Program-made: the position numbers and the translations under genes
Source: Rosellinia necatrix
Taxonomy: Eukaryota; Ascomycota; Sordariomycetes; Xylariales; Xylariaceae
DNA: 64,000 nucleotides
Assembly: GCA_021209875.1 (NCBI GenBank)
Contig: JAGYVD010000001.1
Span: forward strand, 6,386,001 to 6,450,000
Reading direction: 5' to 3'
The notes under the pieces: generated by a model
The model's input: the letters and a program-made list of their open reading frames with translations, nothing else
Database searches by the model: none
What the model was told of the DNA's origin: nothing
In this document: piece after piece, positions 10,036 through 20,640 of the stretch
Numbering within the stretch: the stretch's first letter is position 1
Layout of the letters: each line of letters opens with the position of its first letter

Positions 10036-12372
10036 CTAAGGAGCATCTCTCCGCAATGCCAAATATGCGGCAGCGTAATCGTTCGCTAAAACATAATCTC
10101 CCGCAACCTTCATGATGGTAGCTTTTTTAGCCATCATCTCGCACTGCTTATTAGTATCTTCCACGTTCGAGTAATGGTCAAACGCCTTCTCAATAGCCTC
10201 TACCCCCTTCGTTAAGTACTCTCTACGCTTATTGGATTTCGGCGGCATTTTGCCAGCCATGCCCACATTCGCGTCCCCTAAATGCGAGTACAGCTTCGCC
10301 GTCATTGCCGAGTTCTCGCACTCTAGGCTGCGTGGGAGCACGGCGTGTAATAGCTGGATAGCCGGCTCGAATTCGCCAAGCGAGGAGAGTATGTTGGCAA
10401 TCGCGCCGATGGCGGGCCATAGGTAGGGAATGAGGCGCGCTCGCCAAGCGACATTGGCCGCACGCAGAACGATTGTAAATGCCTTCTGTGGGCGCCCGCA
10501 CTTGTCTAGCAATTCTGCCTTGAGTAGGAGCAATCGCACACGAAGTGCAATGTCTTTGTTATCCTCCCGGAGTTCCGCAACCATTCTCTCAACCTTTGTG
10601 AAGGCGTCTTCAAAATTTCCTCGACGGACAAGACAATCGACGTGAAGTGTGTCGATGACAAAGGCAAGGTCCGGTTCCATATCTTCGTTCTTCGATTGCA
10701 ACAGTTGCGAAAGCAGGAGCTCAGCACCGTCGAGATTATTGTGATGCAAGTCCCTCCTTAATTTTATGATGCCGCGAAATTTGTGCCAGTACTGGCTGGG
10801 CTTCCAGGCTCGCAGTGAATCCGCGTCTAGATTCTCGAGTTTCCCCAGCGCCTCATCATATTTGCCTTTCAAGGCCAACATCGAAGCTTGTCGACTTGTC
10901 ACCTTGAGTGCGTCATCAAAGACGGAATGGCGAGCGTGACACTGAATAAATACTTCACATGTCGTCGATGACAGATAGGTAACACCTAATCTGTCCCAAA
11001 GTGCGATATTGATTGATAACTGAGACCCAACCATATTCTTCATGTTTCGCTCAACCAATATTTGCGAGCTTCGAACTAGATGCTCCATAGCTGTGGCGAC
11101 ACTTTCACCATGTGAGAGGCACATCTTCGCCTCGCTCATAAGAGCGGAACTCCATAACGACCACGTCCCAGTTTCCTTTGCTCTGCTTCGCAGGAATGCG
11201 AGGGATTCTTTCCCAGTGCCCAACTGACTTTTTGATTCCAATTCTTGTGTCACTTCAGGGTGTGCCCGCCCAAAATGAAACAACCAATTGAGGGCAAAGT
11301 TTAGGCAGGTCATATCGCGGTTTTCCCTCGCTGTTGATACTGTTTCTAACATCGCAGCAATCGCTTCTTTGTGACACCCAAAATCAGCTTGTAGTACTGC
11401 GAGATTCATGAGCGCGTATTGGTAGAAGGATCTGTCTCTGTTCTGCATTGTGTAGTCAAAGTATCGATGCAAATAATCGAACGATGTTGCATAGTCCCCC
11501 GCCCGCCAGGCCTCCAGGTAGCTCAGATAGTGTGATAGGCTCGGTACCATGTAGCTATCCATGACAAGGTCATGAAATTGGTGACGTATTTCCAAGGGTA
11601 TCCTGTTGCCGTACTTTTGCATCTGGTCGATTTGGAACTCGAGGAGTTTCTCAATATCGTCCGTACTCACAGGCATAGTCGCGTTCGGATCATCCCTTAG
11701 CATGTCGCCATATGCTACAGAAGCTATTGCCTCGACCGCTTGGCCCCATTCATTCTCTCCTGTGAGAAGGACATTGTCAAAGCTCAGCCGTTGAAAGGCG
11801 GGGGTCTTCTTTCGATAATATGCCGCAGTTGTCTGACGATATTTGACAAAATCTTTCCATAACTCAACAGTATCATGGAAGCGAAGGCGCGTGAATTCGA
11901 GTTGAGACCTACGGACGAATGCTCCAAACGGCGAGTTGCGAGACAGCTGAATGGTCTCGGCCGCGGGTGACGGGATTCCCATTTCCGCATCCCGGCGAAG
12001 CTCCTCCTTTGTCTTGGCGAGTAAGATGGAGCAGTCGACAAAAAATTCATGCAAGGCATCAAGCGAATCGATCTTCCACAGTTTGTGGAGGAACACATAC
12101 CACAAGTTACGCCCGGGTATGCCCGAGGCGGCGGTATGTGGTATCAAGACTTTCTCAAAATCCGAGATAGAAATAACAAGGCTGACGGTGCTCTCGGCTC
12201 GCCGCCACCGGTCACTTGAGTTCAAGGCTGAGCTGGAGAAGTCATTATCTATCAAGTGGGAAGTGATGAAAGAAAGCACGTCGAGAATCGAAGATGTTGG
12301 TACCGTTTTATTCGTATACAATTCGATAAGAGCGAGCAGGCCAATCTTGGCCGGATTGAGGAATCGAGACAT
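10036..12372 (-). CDS. APC5: Anaphase-promoting complex subunit 5
   Basis: Scaffold subunit of the APC/C ubiquitin ligase, acting in the nucleus at mitosis. It is a single uninterrupted frame. I choose the ATG at 12372 (MSRFLNPAKIGLLALIELY), which matches the usual family N-terminus and gives 778 residues. The frame stays open upstream to 12507, but that part is not conserved-looking. The N-terminal helical region (SFITSHL, SISDFEKVLIP) is followed by the ANAPC5 core. There the SLSHYLSYLEAWRAGDYATSFDYLHRYFDY segment is the family signature, and TPR-like helical repeats run to the C-terminus. APC5 is another regular member of the MAT neighbourhood. Confidence 0.94.
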   Translation of the reverse strand: MSRFLNPAKIGLLALIELYTNKTVPTSSILDVLSFITSHLIDNDFSSSALNSSDRWRRAESTVSLVISISDFEKVLIPHTAASGIPGRNLWYVFLHKLWKIDSLDALHEFFVDCSILLAKTKEELRRDAEMGIPSPAAETIQLSRNSPFGAFVRRSQLEFTRLRFHDTVELWKDFVKYRQTTAAYYRKKTPAFQRLSFDNVLLTGENEWGQAVEAIASVAYGDMLRDDPNATMPVSTDDIEKLLEFQIDQMQKYGNRIPLEIRHQFHDLVMDSYMVPSLSHYLSYLEAWRAGDYATSFDYLHRYFDYTMQNRDRSFYQYALMNLAVLQADFGCHKEAIAAMLETVSTARENRDMTCLNFALNWLFHFGRAHPEVTQELESKSQLGTGKESLAFLRSRAKETGTWSLWSSALMSEAKMCLSHGESVATAMEHLVRSSQILVERNMKNMVGSQLSINIALWDRLGVTYLSSTTCEVFIQCHARHSVFDDALKVTSRQASMLALKGKYDEALGKLENLDADSLRAWKPSQYWHKFRGIIKLRRDLHHNNLDGAELLLSQLLQSKNEDMEPDLAFVIDTLHVDCLVRRGNFEDAFTKVERMVAELREDNKDIALRVRLLLLKAELLDKCGRPQKAFTIVLRAANVAWRARLIPYLWPAIGAIANILSSLGEFEPAIQLLHAVLPRSLECENSAMTAKLYSHLGDANVGMAGKMPPKSNKRREYLTKGVEAIEKAFDHYSNVEDTNKQCEMMAKKATIMKVAGDYVLANDYAAAYLALRRDAP

Positions 12373-13235
12373 TGGAAGTGCCTTCGTTCGTGACAAGACA
12401 GCGGAATGGGTAACACCGGGAGCCAAAAGCCCTCGTCCGTCGGAGAATGATTGACACGAGACGCGCGCAAGAGCGAGGCTATCGCCTGTTAGTCCCCAAT
12501 CAAGCACAGGTCCCCCATTGACTAGATATTCAAATTATTTGCCGACATGAAAAGGGAAATCCCCGGGGCGGCGGGCAAATAAGTCGTAGATTGGTTAATG
12601 GATAAAAAGACGGGAAGATTTGCCAGCTTTCAGAAATAATTACCTCGGTAGGTAGGTAAGTATTTACCTAGTTATAGGCAAGTCGGAAGTACGAGCACCT
12701 TCATTTTGATAGTGAAGTTTGCCCTGGAATGAAACGGTGCCCTTGCCTTCCTACAGGTACCTACCTATGTACCCTGCACCCTACCTAGGCCAAGCCAACC
12801 CGGGGGTCCAGTGCGGATCCATGCATTCGGCACGGGGGATTGGACCCTGTCTCGTTGTGGGTCTCTTAGTGGGGATTACATAGACTTTGCATATCCAAAT
12901 TCTGATAAGAGAAAATTTGGAGGGGTCGACTTATCTATTCGATAAGCAGAATTACTTTGTTCGTCCCTGTCAGGCTGTGCGCTGCCTCGACTAACACTGC
13001 CTTCTACATACTTTTCTCCCGTTTCACTTGAGGCAAAGGTCGTTGGGCTGCCATCCACTCCCTAACACCAACGCCGCGAGACCGTCGCGCGTGTGCGCCT
13101 GTCTCTGCTGTCCGGCGCCTTATCTGTCCTGTCTGCCCTCTCTTGTATTGATCGATCAACTATCGTTGGCTACTTGTCCGCTCATCCGCCCCTCCACTCC
13201 CGCCGTCGCCGTCCCGTCGGCCTTCCCGGCGACAG
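12373..13235. promoter_or_regulatory. Divergent APC5/ELF1 promoter region
   Basis: This 863-base spacer between divergent genes contains two clusters of ACCTACC/GGTAGG repeats (12640-12680 and 12755-12790). A pyrimidine-rich stretch of about 200 bases lies just upstream of the ELF1 start and is typical of strongly translated fungal genes. No other gene is visible. Confidence 0.5.
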
Positions 13236-16200
13236 ATGTCCGTCATGCCTCACTCTGTAGCACCGCCGATAATGGTGGCCACTTCTGGCAATACTCCTCC
13301 ACCGCCTTCCAAAGAGGATGTTTCTGCTATCCTTAATGCCGCTTTCACGGCCACCTCCTCCAGCGCTTCAATCGATGCCTCCTACGCACTCTGCGAACTC
13401 CTGTTGAACACTGTCGGCTTCCGCGGGCTCCACTACTATGGTATCATCGCCGAGGTCAAGAAGGCCGCTGCCGATAAGAAGAGCGGCTTGCGACGCGAGA
13501 GCGCCCAGAACCTTCTTGGGGCCTTGTTCGAGAAATTCCCTCCACGACAGCCCCTCAGCGAGATAGTTTTTTTGCTTCAGGATGGCGGTCTGGTTTCTTG
13601 TGCGCTTGACGCCTTGGCCGATAAGGGCGCTGTCGTTCGTGATGCTGCCCAGTACGGTTTAGATGCTTTATTTAGTCATCTCAGCCCCGAAACGTTGGTC
13701 GCTGGTCTCTTGCCAGCCATTACAACTTATCTTGCTAAGAAGACCGGGAAATGGCAGGGCACAGTTGGCGCTCTCAAGTTAATGCAGCGGATGGCTGACA
13801 AGGCTCAAATGGAGATTGGTTGCACCAAGGAACAAGCCCAAGAAAAGGACCTCCTAAGAGACGCCATGGGTTCAAAACTTGCCGCTCTGATTCCCATTGT
13901 CGAAAACAACATGCATGACCTGAAATCAGAAGTTGAGAAACAGGCAGTTCTTACGATGCAGTCTCTCACAACATTATTGTCCAACGACGACGTCGCTCCT
14001 CGGATACCCTTGCTTGTCGAGACCCTGCATCACCCCTCAACCCAGACTCTCCAAAAGGCGATTCATGCACTCTCCCAGACCACCTTCGTCGCCGTTGTTA
14101 CGTCGCCGGTCCTTGCACTCCTGACCCCTTTTCTTGAGCGAACATTGAATAATCCCAGCACAACGCAAGAAGTACTTCGACAGTCCACCGTCATCACCGA
14201 AAATCTGACCAAACTAGTACACGACCCTATCGAGGCCAGGACATTCCTTCCTAAACTCCAACCAGGTGTGAAGGCCGTGGCGGATCGAGCGCCTCTGCCC
14301 GAAGTTCGTGAACTAGCCACAAGGGCATTGAATGTGATGGACAAGGCTATGGGCAATGATGCGGCTGTGGTGGAACGTACTTCCATCGATGATGTTGCCA
14401 AGATTCTTGACTCTGAAATTAAGAAGAATGGAGGGCTCTCTGGCGACCTAGATTTCTACAAGCTAGCCCGTCCTCACATCTGTGAGATGGTTGCTGATGA
14501 TGCCAATCACCGCCAAGTTAGCAGGATCCCCGGTAGAATTGGCCCTTACCTGAGGGACTTGATGCATCAGCCGGACGCTAGCAGCGTTGTTGCATCAGCT
14601 GTTCACCAGTACTACGTCGCGGAGGATGCGCGTAAATTCGGTATCCCAGAGAAAGAGGACGATGGTGAAATTGAGATTGTCAACGCCGATTTCTCACTTG
14701 CATACGGTGGCATGCTTCTGCTGTCTCACACCAACCTTCGTCTCTTGAAAGGACATAGATATGGTCTTTGTGGCCGAAACGGAGCCGGCAAGTCGACTCT
14801 AATGAGAAGCATCGCTGGGGGCAAGCTAGAGGGCTTCCCACCTCAGGATGTTCTTCGAACCTGCTACGTGGAGCACAACCAGGGCGAAGATGCCGAGATC
14901 AGTATCCTTGATTTCATGGCCAAGGACCCAACGATTGCCTCAGAGGGTCGAGAAAAGATTTCGGAAGTGTTAGCGGAGTTCGGCTTCACGGCAGGACCGG
15001 AAGGCCGTCAATCACAAAAGGTCGGATCACTGTCTGGGGGTTGGAAGATGAAGTTGGCTCTAGCTCGAGCTATGCTCCAGAGAGCCGATGTACTCTTGTT
15101 GGACGAACCTACCAATCATCTGGACGTTGCCAACATTGCATGGTTAGAAACTTACCTGAAGACTCATACGGACATCACAAGTTTGATTGTTTCGCACGAC
15201 TCGGGCTTCCTAGATAATGTCACAACCGATATTTATCATTACGAGCCAGGCAAGAAACTGGGCCACTTCAAGGGAAACCTAGCCACCTTCGTCAAGGCTC
15301 GTCCAGAGGCCAAGGCCTACTATACCCTTTCGGCCTCTAATGTTCAATTCAAATTCCCACCACCTGGTATCCTGTCAGGCGTTAAATCCCAGACCCGAGC
15401 CATTATCCGTATGACTGGCGCCTCTTACCAATACCCAAACGCGCCAAAGCCATCTCTTAGTGACGTCAGCTGCCAGCTTACTCTCTCTTCTAGAGTTGCT
15501 GTCATCGGCCCCAACGGTGCGGGCAAGTCGACTCTTATCAAGATCCTTACAGGCGAAGTCATCCCCACCACCGGTCGGGTGGAAAAACACCCCAATCTGC
15601 GTATTGGATATATTAAGCAGCATGCCCTAGAACATGTGGAGATGCATCTAGAAAAGACGCCCAACCAATACCTTCAGTGGCGATATGCCAATGGCGACGA
15701 TAGAGAAGTATTCTTAAAGCAGACTCGCATCCTATCTGACAAAGATCGAGAGCAAATGGACAGAAAGATCGACCTCGGCGATGGCAAAGGCGAGAAACAG
15801 CTTGAGGTTATTGTAGGCCGGCAAAAATGGAAAAAGACCTTCCAATATGAGGTGTAAGTGGGGGAGACTCTCAGTTCATCAAGGATACGAACGCTAATAA
15901 ACGATTTCATAGGAAATGGAGAGGCTGGCTCCCCAAATTTAACTCGCAAGTCTCTCGAGAGACAATGCTAGAGTGGGGCTTTGACAAACTGGTGCAGGAA
16001 TTTGATGATCACGAGGCGTCACGAGAAGGTCTAGGATACCGCGAACTTCAACCCACCGTGATTTCGAAGCATTTCGAAGATCTTGGTCTCGACCCAGAGA
16101 TCGCCAATCATAATGAGATCGGCAGCCTATCAGGAGGCCAAAAAGTCAAGGTGGTCATTGCCGGTGCCATGTGGAACAATCCCCACTTGCTGGTTCTAGA

Positions 16201-16651
16201 TGAGCCGACCAATTTCTTGGATCGCGATTCCCTCGGCGGCCTCGCTGTGGCCATTAGAGATTTTAAAGGTGGTGTTGTCATGATATCCCACAACGAGGAG
16301 TTCGTCGGCGCTCTTTCCAGTGAGCAGTGGCACATCAATGATGGCCGAATGACGATGAAGGGCAACGTGGCTATCCTGACCGACCGTTTTGAAGATAGCA
16401 GGCCTGGCAGTGGTCTCAACAGTGGTATCGTTAGTACTGCAGCCAGCAGTGTTGTGAACAGCACTGTCAACAGTGCGGTGAACAGCGGCGTCGAAGATAA
16501 TACCCCCCTGAAATTCAAGGCGAAGAAGAAGAAGAAGAGGACCAAAAAGGAGCTTAAAGAGCAAGAAGTCCGACGGAGGCTGCGCCATATCGAATGGCTT
16601 AGCACTCCTAAGGGCACGCCTCACCCCCCTGACACTGACGATGAAGAATAG
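13236..16651 (+). CDS. ELF1: ABC-F ATPase of the New1/Elf1 (EF-3-related) type
   Basis: Cytoplasmic, ribosome-associated ATPase related to elongation factor 3. New1 in yeast acts in translation termination/recycling, and Elf1 in fission yeast was linked to mRNA export. Exons 13236-15853 and 15913-16651 give 1118 residues. N-terminal HEAT repeats (about 60-380) are followed by ABC domain 1 (Walker A GRNGAGKS near 513, signature LSGGW near 599, Walker B LLLDEPTNHLD). ABC domain 2 comes next (GPNGAGKS near 758, LSGGQ near 944, LVLDEPTNFLD). Between the two halves of ABC2 lies the chromodomain insertion (QYEVKWRGW) that defines EF-3-like proteins; the intron splits it. The lysine-rich tail ends in RLRHIEWLSTPKGTPHPPDTDDE, which fits New1/Elf1 better than EF-3 itself. 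No yeast-type prion domain is seen. Confidence 0.9.
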
Positions 16652-17368
16652 ACGATAGATCAGCTAGATGATGCTTTTCATTGGGATTTAGAGACGGGAA
16701 CAGGGCACGCATCAGAGTTACACGCGTCAACAAGCTAGCAGATTCGCCAGATGAACGGCGCACGAAAGAGGATACGCTGGGAATGACGATCATAGATACA
16801 TAGAAAGTTCTTTCATGGCGTTTATATAGACATGGATTGGAGTAATGAGCGTGACCAAATTGCTCATCTTGGCAATGGTCTGGATTTATTTCTCTATTAG
16901 ATATTTTTCTCAATATCACATAAAGATAGAGAACAATACAACGAGATACATCGCCTATGTACCCAATAAGGTAGTGACTGCACATACAAATTGCTTGAAG
17001 CACCAACTTGCATCTTCACTCGTATTGGTGGAAAGAAGTATCGATATCTCCAATCTTCCTTTTCGGTTATGTCCCGTGCTCTATGACAACTTCAGTGTGC
17101 ACCCTATCCTCACTCGAACAGTCAGATTTACCCGTCACTTTACCCGATATTTGAGTGCCCATCAATGCTTTCAGTAAAGCTTGAGTTGGGCAGGTTCAGG
17201 TTCCAACGCGAGGTTGCATACAGAATCCAATTTCTCTTCCTATTTTACTCGACTGCTAATAACCCGACGAAAGCAGGTTATCTCAAGCCTCCCGAGTGTC
17301 AATACGATGAGACGGGCGTCGCCCGGCCCACCCGTTTCCCCCCGTAGCCGATCGACGCAGGACACGCC
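16652..17368. other. Spacer between ELF1 and the GT25 gene
   Basis: 717 bases between two genes on the same strand. The first half is AT-rich and holds the ELF1 3' region. The second half should hold the promoter of the glycosyltransferase gene. I see no gene or repeat. Confidence 0.5.
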
Positions 17369-17699
17369 ATGTCGCGGTACCGGCGGAGCCCAGCCACCAT
17401 CCTCCTCGTCCTACTCCCGCTCGTCTACTACATCTACATCTACACCTACGCCCTCCACCCCATCCCGCAAGCGCAGCTGCCGCGGACGCAGGGCGACGAC
17501 GAAGGTGTGCTCAATAGCACCCTCGGCGTGAGTTGGCTCCTTCCTCCCTCCCCTCCCCCTCTGCTATCTTCCGAATCTGCGGGAAACGGAACCGGGCTGA
17601 CGCGGCCGTCTCCCCCGCCCAGTTCGCCGACATCTTCGTCATCAACCTCCCCTCGCGCCCGGACCGCCGACAGGCGATGGCCGCCGCCGCCAACGTAAG

Positions 17700-17996
17700 G
17701 TTAGTGGACGGACACCTGCAGGAGATGGGACTCTGCCTTCGGACGACGCGTTGTCGTGGTCGTTGTCATTTGTCTTGGCATACATACATCTGCAATGAAT
17801 AATTTTTTTTTCTTTTTTAAAAAAAAAAGTTCCGTGGTGTTTGTTTTAACGACATGGGGGGTTTTTTTTTTTTTTAACACGTATGTTGTTGTTATCGTCA
17901 TATGTCACATAAGGCAAAAGAAGACCAGAAGGTTTCTTTTTTATTTTTATTTTTTTAAAAGGTTGGCTGACATCGCATAACCTCTCCAACACAAAG
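17700..17996 (+). repeat. Homopolymer-rich intron in the GT25 gene
   Basis: This 297-base intron contains runs of T and A of 8 to 13 bases (17805-17875 and 17935-17960). It is unusually long for this window. The donor GTTAGT at 17700 gives the in-frame join NVSGLTLTF. The nearer GTAAGG at 17695 would break the frame. Confidence 0.7.
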
Positions 17997-18689
17997 CGGC
18001 CTGACCCTCACGTTCCTGGATGGTCTGAGGGGCGGCAAAGTGCCGCCCGCAAGGAAAGGGAAAAGCACAGGCGACGGCGACGGCGAAGGTCCCGGGTTGA
18101 CGGCGCCGGCGTCGGCGTCGGCGGGGGCCCGCGGGTCGTGGCTGGCGCACCGGAGCGCGCTGCGGGCCGTGGTCGACGGCGGCCGCGGCAGCGCGCTGGT
18201 GCTCGAGGACGACGTGGACTGGGACGCGCGGCTGAAGGCGCAGATGCGGACGTTCGCGGCCGCGGCGCGGACGTGGCCGCACGACGGCGCCGCCACCGAG
18301 AGCGATGCGCGGAGCCCGTACGGCGACGGCTGGGACGTCCTCTGGCTGGGCCACTGCGGCGCGGACCTCCCCGGCCCTGGCGTTAGTGGTGGTGGTGGCG
18401 ACTCGGTGGTGGTGATCGCCGACGACGCGACGGTGCCGGCGCCGAAGCACCTCCGGCCGCACCCGTCGGCGCCGCGCGACGCGCTGGCGGCGCGGTACCC
18501 GGCGCACACGCGTCGTGCACGCGGCGGCCGGGGGGAACGCGTGCACGCTCGCGTACGCCGCCAGCCGGCGGGGGGCCCGGGACGTGCTGCGGCGGTTCGG
18601 GCGCGCCGGGTACGCCGGGCAGTGGGACCTGATGCTGCGGGACTACTGCGCGGGGAAGTACGGGGGCGGGGACGGCGGTCGGGGGAGAA

Positions 18690-18782
18690 GAAGAAGCTGA
18701 AGAAGAAGAAGAAGAAGGAGGAGGAGGAGGAGGAGGAGGAGGAGGAGGAGGAGAGAAGGAGAAGAAAGGAGAAGAAAAGGAG
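18690..18782 (+). repeat. GAA/GAG microsatellite inside the GT25 coding region
   Basis: A purine-only tract made of AAG, GAA and GAG units lies between the conserved MLRDYC and CLTVQP segments. Family members normally have only a short linker there. The tract adds roughly 30 codons of Lys/Glu/Arg and coincides with the second frame change. Confidence 0.85.
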
Positions 18783-19028
18783 GTGAGGGGGAGGCCCGTC
18801 TGCCTCACGGTGCAGCCGCCACTCGTGAGCCACTACTACGCCGGAGCAGGCGGCGGCGGCGCGTCCGTCTCGGACATCGGCGGGTTCGGCGGCGGGTTCG
18901 CGCGCCGCACCACCGGCACGCCGTACGTCCGGCTCAGCGTGCAGGCGAACCTCGGCCGGCTGGCGGCGGGCGCGCCGGTGGACGAGCTGGTTGATCAGCT
19001 TCCCGATGACGGGGATACGCTGTGGTGA

Positions 19029-19506
19029 TATTACCTGCCCCTATCCTATCCTACACAGTATGTATACATATATCTAGGGGTTATAGGTCAGTCACAAGCG
19101 CCAAAGATGAGCAGACAAAAAAGGATCAGATGAAAGGTCCAAATGAAGGGCGAGGGCGCAAAATCGTCCTTCTCGCGTTTTACATATTATTATACATATG
19201 GGCTATTCCGCTAAGGAGCGTGCTATTAAAATTCCGGTATCCCATTATGTCGTCCAAAAAAAGGAGTGCATGTGTCTTTCTTTGCCCAAAACGCCGTAAG
19301 CCCCCGTGTAAGTGGTACCGAGGGATGCTAGCCAATGCTGCCGATGTTCATTTCACTCTGACTCGATGCACGAAAACCCCCCCACCCCCCAAAAAAAACA
19401 ATTAAATCAAAAAAGGTGAAAAACCTCTTGCCCACGAAACTATTTTGGTTCGAAGTATGCCGTAGCATTCTTGATGGACGAGTCGACTTCTCGTTTCGAG
19501 AAATAC
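19029..19506. other. Spacer between the GT25 gene and the secreted-protein gene
   Basis: About 480 AT-rich bases at which two genes converge. It includes a C-rich/A-rich homopolymer pair near 19376-19400. No gene is seen. Confidence 0.5.
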
Positions 19507-20009
19507 TTAGTTGCAGACGATTCCCCAGGAGCCAAAGGTCTCGCCGGTGGTCGAAGGGTTGTTACAGACGTTCAGCTTGGTGTCACGCTGTCCCTTGGAG
19601 CATGCGTCGTCCGTGTAAATTTGGACTAGCGGCTCGTGTTAGTCTAATTAACCGTAGTAAGGTGGCAGCAGCAGCGGGCGGCGGCGGCGGCGGTTGCCGA
19701 GGGGGGGGGTGGGAAAGAGGGAGATGAGAAGGGAAAGACGAGATAGAACATACCAGTGCAGCCCTCGGCAAGAGGAAGGTTGAGGTACTCCACGTTGACG
19801 GAGGTGACGGCCGTCGGAGAGTTGCTGAGTTCGTGGCAGTTGCCGGCATCGGACTCGTCAACGGTGTAGAAGCCGTAGTTCAGGTCGTGGCAGCCCTCGG
19901 CGCCGAAGATACGGAACTGGGCCAGACGGGCGCCGTCACGGCGGAGAGCAGCGGCATTAGCGCCAACCGCGAGGGTAGCAGCGGTGGCGAGAAGAGCGGC
20001 GAACTGCAT
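19507..20009 (-). CDS. Small secreted cysteine-containing protein
   Basis: I do not recognise the family. Exons 20009-19754 and 19625-19507 join in phase 1 to 124 residues. Residues 1-19 form a clear signal peptide (MQFAALLATAATLAVGANA, cut before or after AALRR), possibly followed by a short propeptide ending at the RR pair. The mature part is about 100 residues with six cysteines (in EGCHDLN, GNCHEL, EGCTV, DACSKG, NVCNN and IVCN), so three disulfides are possible. A TATAAAAGA element lies about 220 bases upstream. Size, secretion and cysteine content are those of apoplastic small secreted proteins or effector candidates; function is unknown. Several ATGs are excluded because only 20009 precedes the signal peptide. 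Confidence 0.8.
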
Positions 20010-20130
20010 TTTGAGAGTTTATATGTATGTATGTGTGGGGTCTGAGAGTTTTGGGGGGGGTTAAGATTATGCTATATAATGGCAGTGCGATGTGAGTGTT
20101 TGATCTTTGATTGTTAGAGAGATGGTGATA

Positions 20131-20207
20131 TTAATGTTAATGTTGATGTTGATGTTGATGTTGATGCTAATGTTAATGTTGATGAGGATGATAATGCGGA
20201 TGATATG
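20131..20207 (+). repeat. TTAATG/TTGATG microsatellite
   Basis: An imperfect hexamer/trimer repeat (AATGTT, GATGTT, GATGAT units) of about 75 bases in the upstream region of the secreted-protein gene at 19507-20009. Confidence 0.85.
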
Positions 20208-20224
20208 TAGACGAACAATCTGCC

Positions 20225-20233
20225 TCTTTTATA
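20225..20233 (-). promoter_or_regulatory. TATA box of the small secreted protein gene
   Basis: The minus strand reads TATAAAAGA, 216-224 bases upstream of the ATG at 20009, a reasonable distance for a fungal promoter with a 5' leader. A second TATATA lies near 20070 and could be used instead. Confidence 0.5.
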
Positions 20234-20552
20234 TCTTCACGTCTGTCTAGAAATATTCCGAGGGCTCGGAACACTGCCCCCTCCAATACGAAACAACAAG
20301 TCTCCCGTTCGATAGTTGCACCTAGATCCGTTGCGACGGTTGGTCAGTCGTCCAGTTCTGCTTACAGCGCCGTGCATTCTCGTATGAAGGCAGACTACGT
20401 TGCTCTCTCCCCCCTTGCTTACCAAACACGAGCATTCGACGTTAGTCTAGATCTAGTCTAACCTGCTATGCCCATGCGGATAGCCGCATTATCGAATATA
20501 GGTAGGTTACAACAGGCAGCTCGTTGGACGGAGCAAATAACCGAAACATAAA

Positions 20553-20640
20553 CTGAACCAACAACAATAACAACAACACAACAACAACAGTAACATCAGT
20601 GGCAACATTAGTGACAACGGTGACAACAGTGACAACAAGA
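20553..20640 (+). repeat. AAC-rich microsatellite
   Basis: Imperfect AAC/ACAACA repeats grade into (GTGACAACA)-like units. The array lies in a gene-free region. Confidence 0.8.

Larger units (their letters stand above)
17369..19028 (+). pseudogene. Glycosyltransferase family 25 gene with two frame breaks
   Basis: Golgi-type glycosyltransferase related to LPS/procollagen galactosyltransferases (GT25). Exons 17369-17527, 17623-17699 and 17997 onward join in frame. They encode a signal anchor (residues 11-33, LLVLLPLVYYIYIYTYAL), then DIFVINLPSRPDRR, NVSGLTLTFLDG and LVLEDDVDWD, which is the acidic metal-binding EDD motif. Near 18505-18512 the frame changes from PAHTR to TRVVHAAAGGNACTLAYA. That second frame continues through GARDVLRRF and AGQWDLMLRDYC and stops inside a GAA/GAG tract (18690-18780). 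The family C-terminus (CLTVQPPLVSHYY) resumes in a third frame and ends at 19028. Either the gene is decayed or the assembly has indels in GC-rich and simple-repeat DNA. An intron covering the GA tract (donor GTACGG near 18659) could explain the second break but not the first. Confidence 0.75.

Noticed and set aside
12373..12507. N-terminal extension of APC5 to an upstream ATG
   Set aside because: The extra 45 residues do not resemble the family, while the ATG at 12372 begins exactly at the expected MSRFLNP.
17955..18833. Minus-strand open frame of 292 codons
   Set aside because: It is antisense to the GT25 exon. It is low complexity and open only because of GC-rich and GA-repeat DNA.
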